Of a stretch of 5,825 nt of DNA, positions 5,802 through 5,825 are shown in pieces. The stretch covers positions 190-6,014 of the forward strand of contig PCSX01000017.1 in the NCBI GenBank assembly GCA_002772495.1, read 5' to 3'. The stretch's first letter is position 1, and every line of letters begins with the position of its first letter. This stretch comes from Candidatus Vogelbacteria bacterium CG22_combo_CG10-13_8_21_14_all_37_9 (GTDB taxonomy: Bacteria; Patescibacteriota; Minisyncoccia; Phycocordibacterales; XYD1-FULL-46-19). The translations under genes and the position numbers were made by a program. Below the pieces are notes generated by a model that did no database searches, had not been told where the DNA came from, and worked only from the letters and a program-made list of their open reading frames with translations.

Positions 5802-5825
5802 TTCACCCTATTAAGTAGACTTTAA

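Overview
The window looks like an ordinary housekeeping stretch of a small, AT-rich bacterial genome. I found no mobile element, CRISPR array, tRNA, rRNA, intein or recognisable defence system. Protein style and neighbourhood suggest a Patescibacteria/CPR-type genome, perhaps Parcubacteria-like. The reasons are compact genes, an N-terminally short CorA of the type common in that group, a single-pass S41 peptidase, tight spacing and almost no Shine-Dalgarno motifs. This is inference; presence of bL9 argues against those CPR lineages reported to lack it. All six stop codons are TAA and no reading frame contains TGA, so the standard bacterial code fits.

Layout. Positions 2-97 hold the 3' end of a bL27 gene (rpmA, + strand). 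It faces a bL9 gene (rplI, - strand, 169-612) across a symmetric hairpin with A and T tracts that can terminate both. Upstream of rplI, on the same strand, is a membrane-anchored PDZ-S41 C-terminal processing peptidase (684-1931). An 80-bp divergent promoter region separates it from a CorA-type metal transporter (+ strand, about 2012-2941), which overlaps cysteinyl-tRNA synthetase (cysS, 2932-4338) by 10 bp. After a 92-bp gap holding a DnaA-box-like 9-mer, an inverted repeat and an extended -10 element comes the replicative helicase dnaB (4431-5801).

How the parts relate. corA and cysS look like one overlapping transcription unit; dnaB appears to have its own promoter; ctp and rplI each have a good promoter on the minus strand. 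The most interesting signals are regulatory. The corA start codon lies exactly where transcription should begin (predicted leaderless mRNA), and dnaB shows the same 7-nt gap between its -10 hexamer and an in-frame ATG. The corA and ctp promoters are divergent with overlapping -35 hexamers. The CorA protein carries GMS in place of the GMN selectivity signature. None of these amounts to a new system; they are testable oddities in conserved genes.
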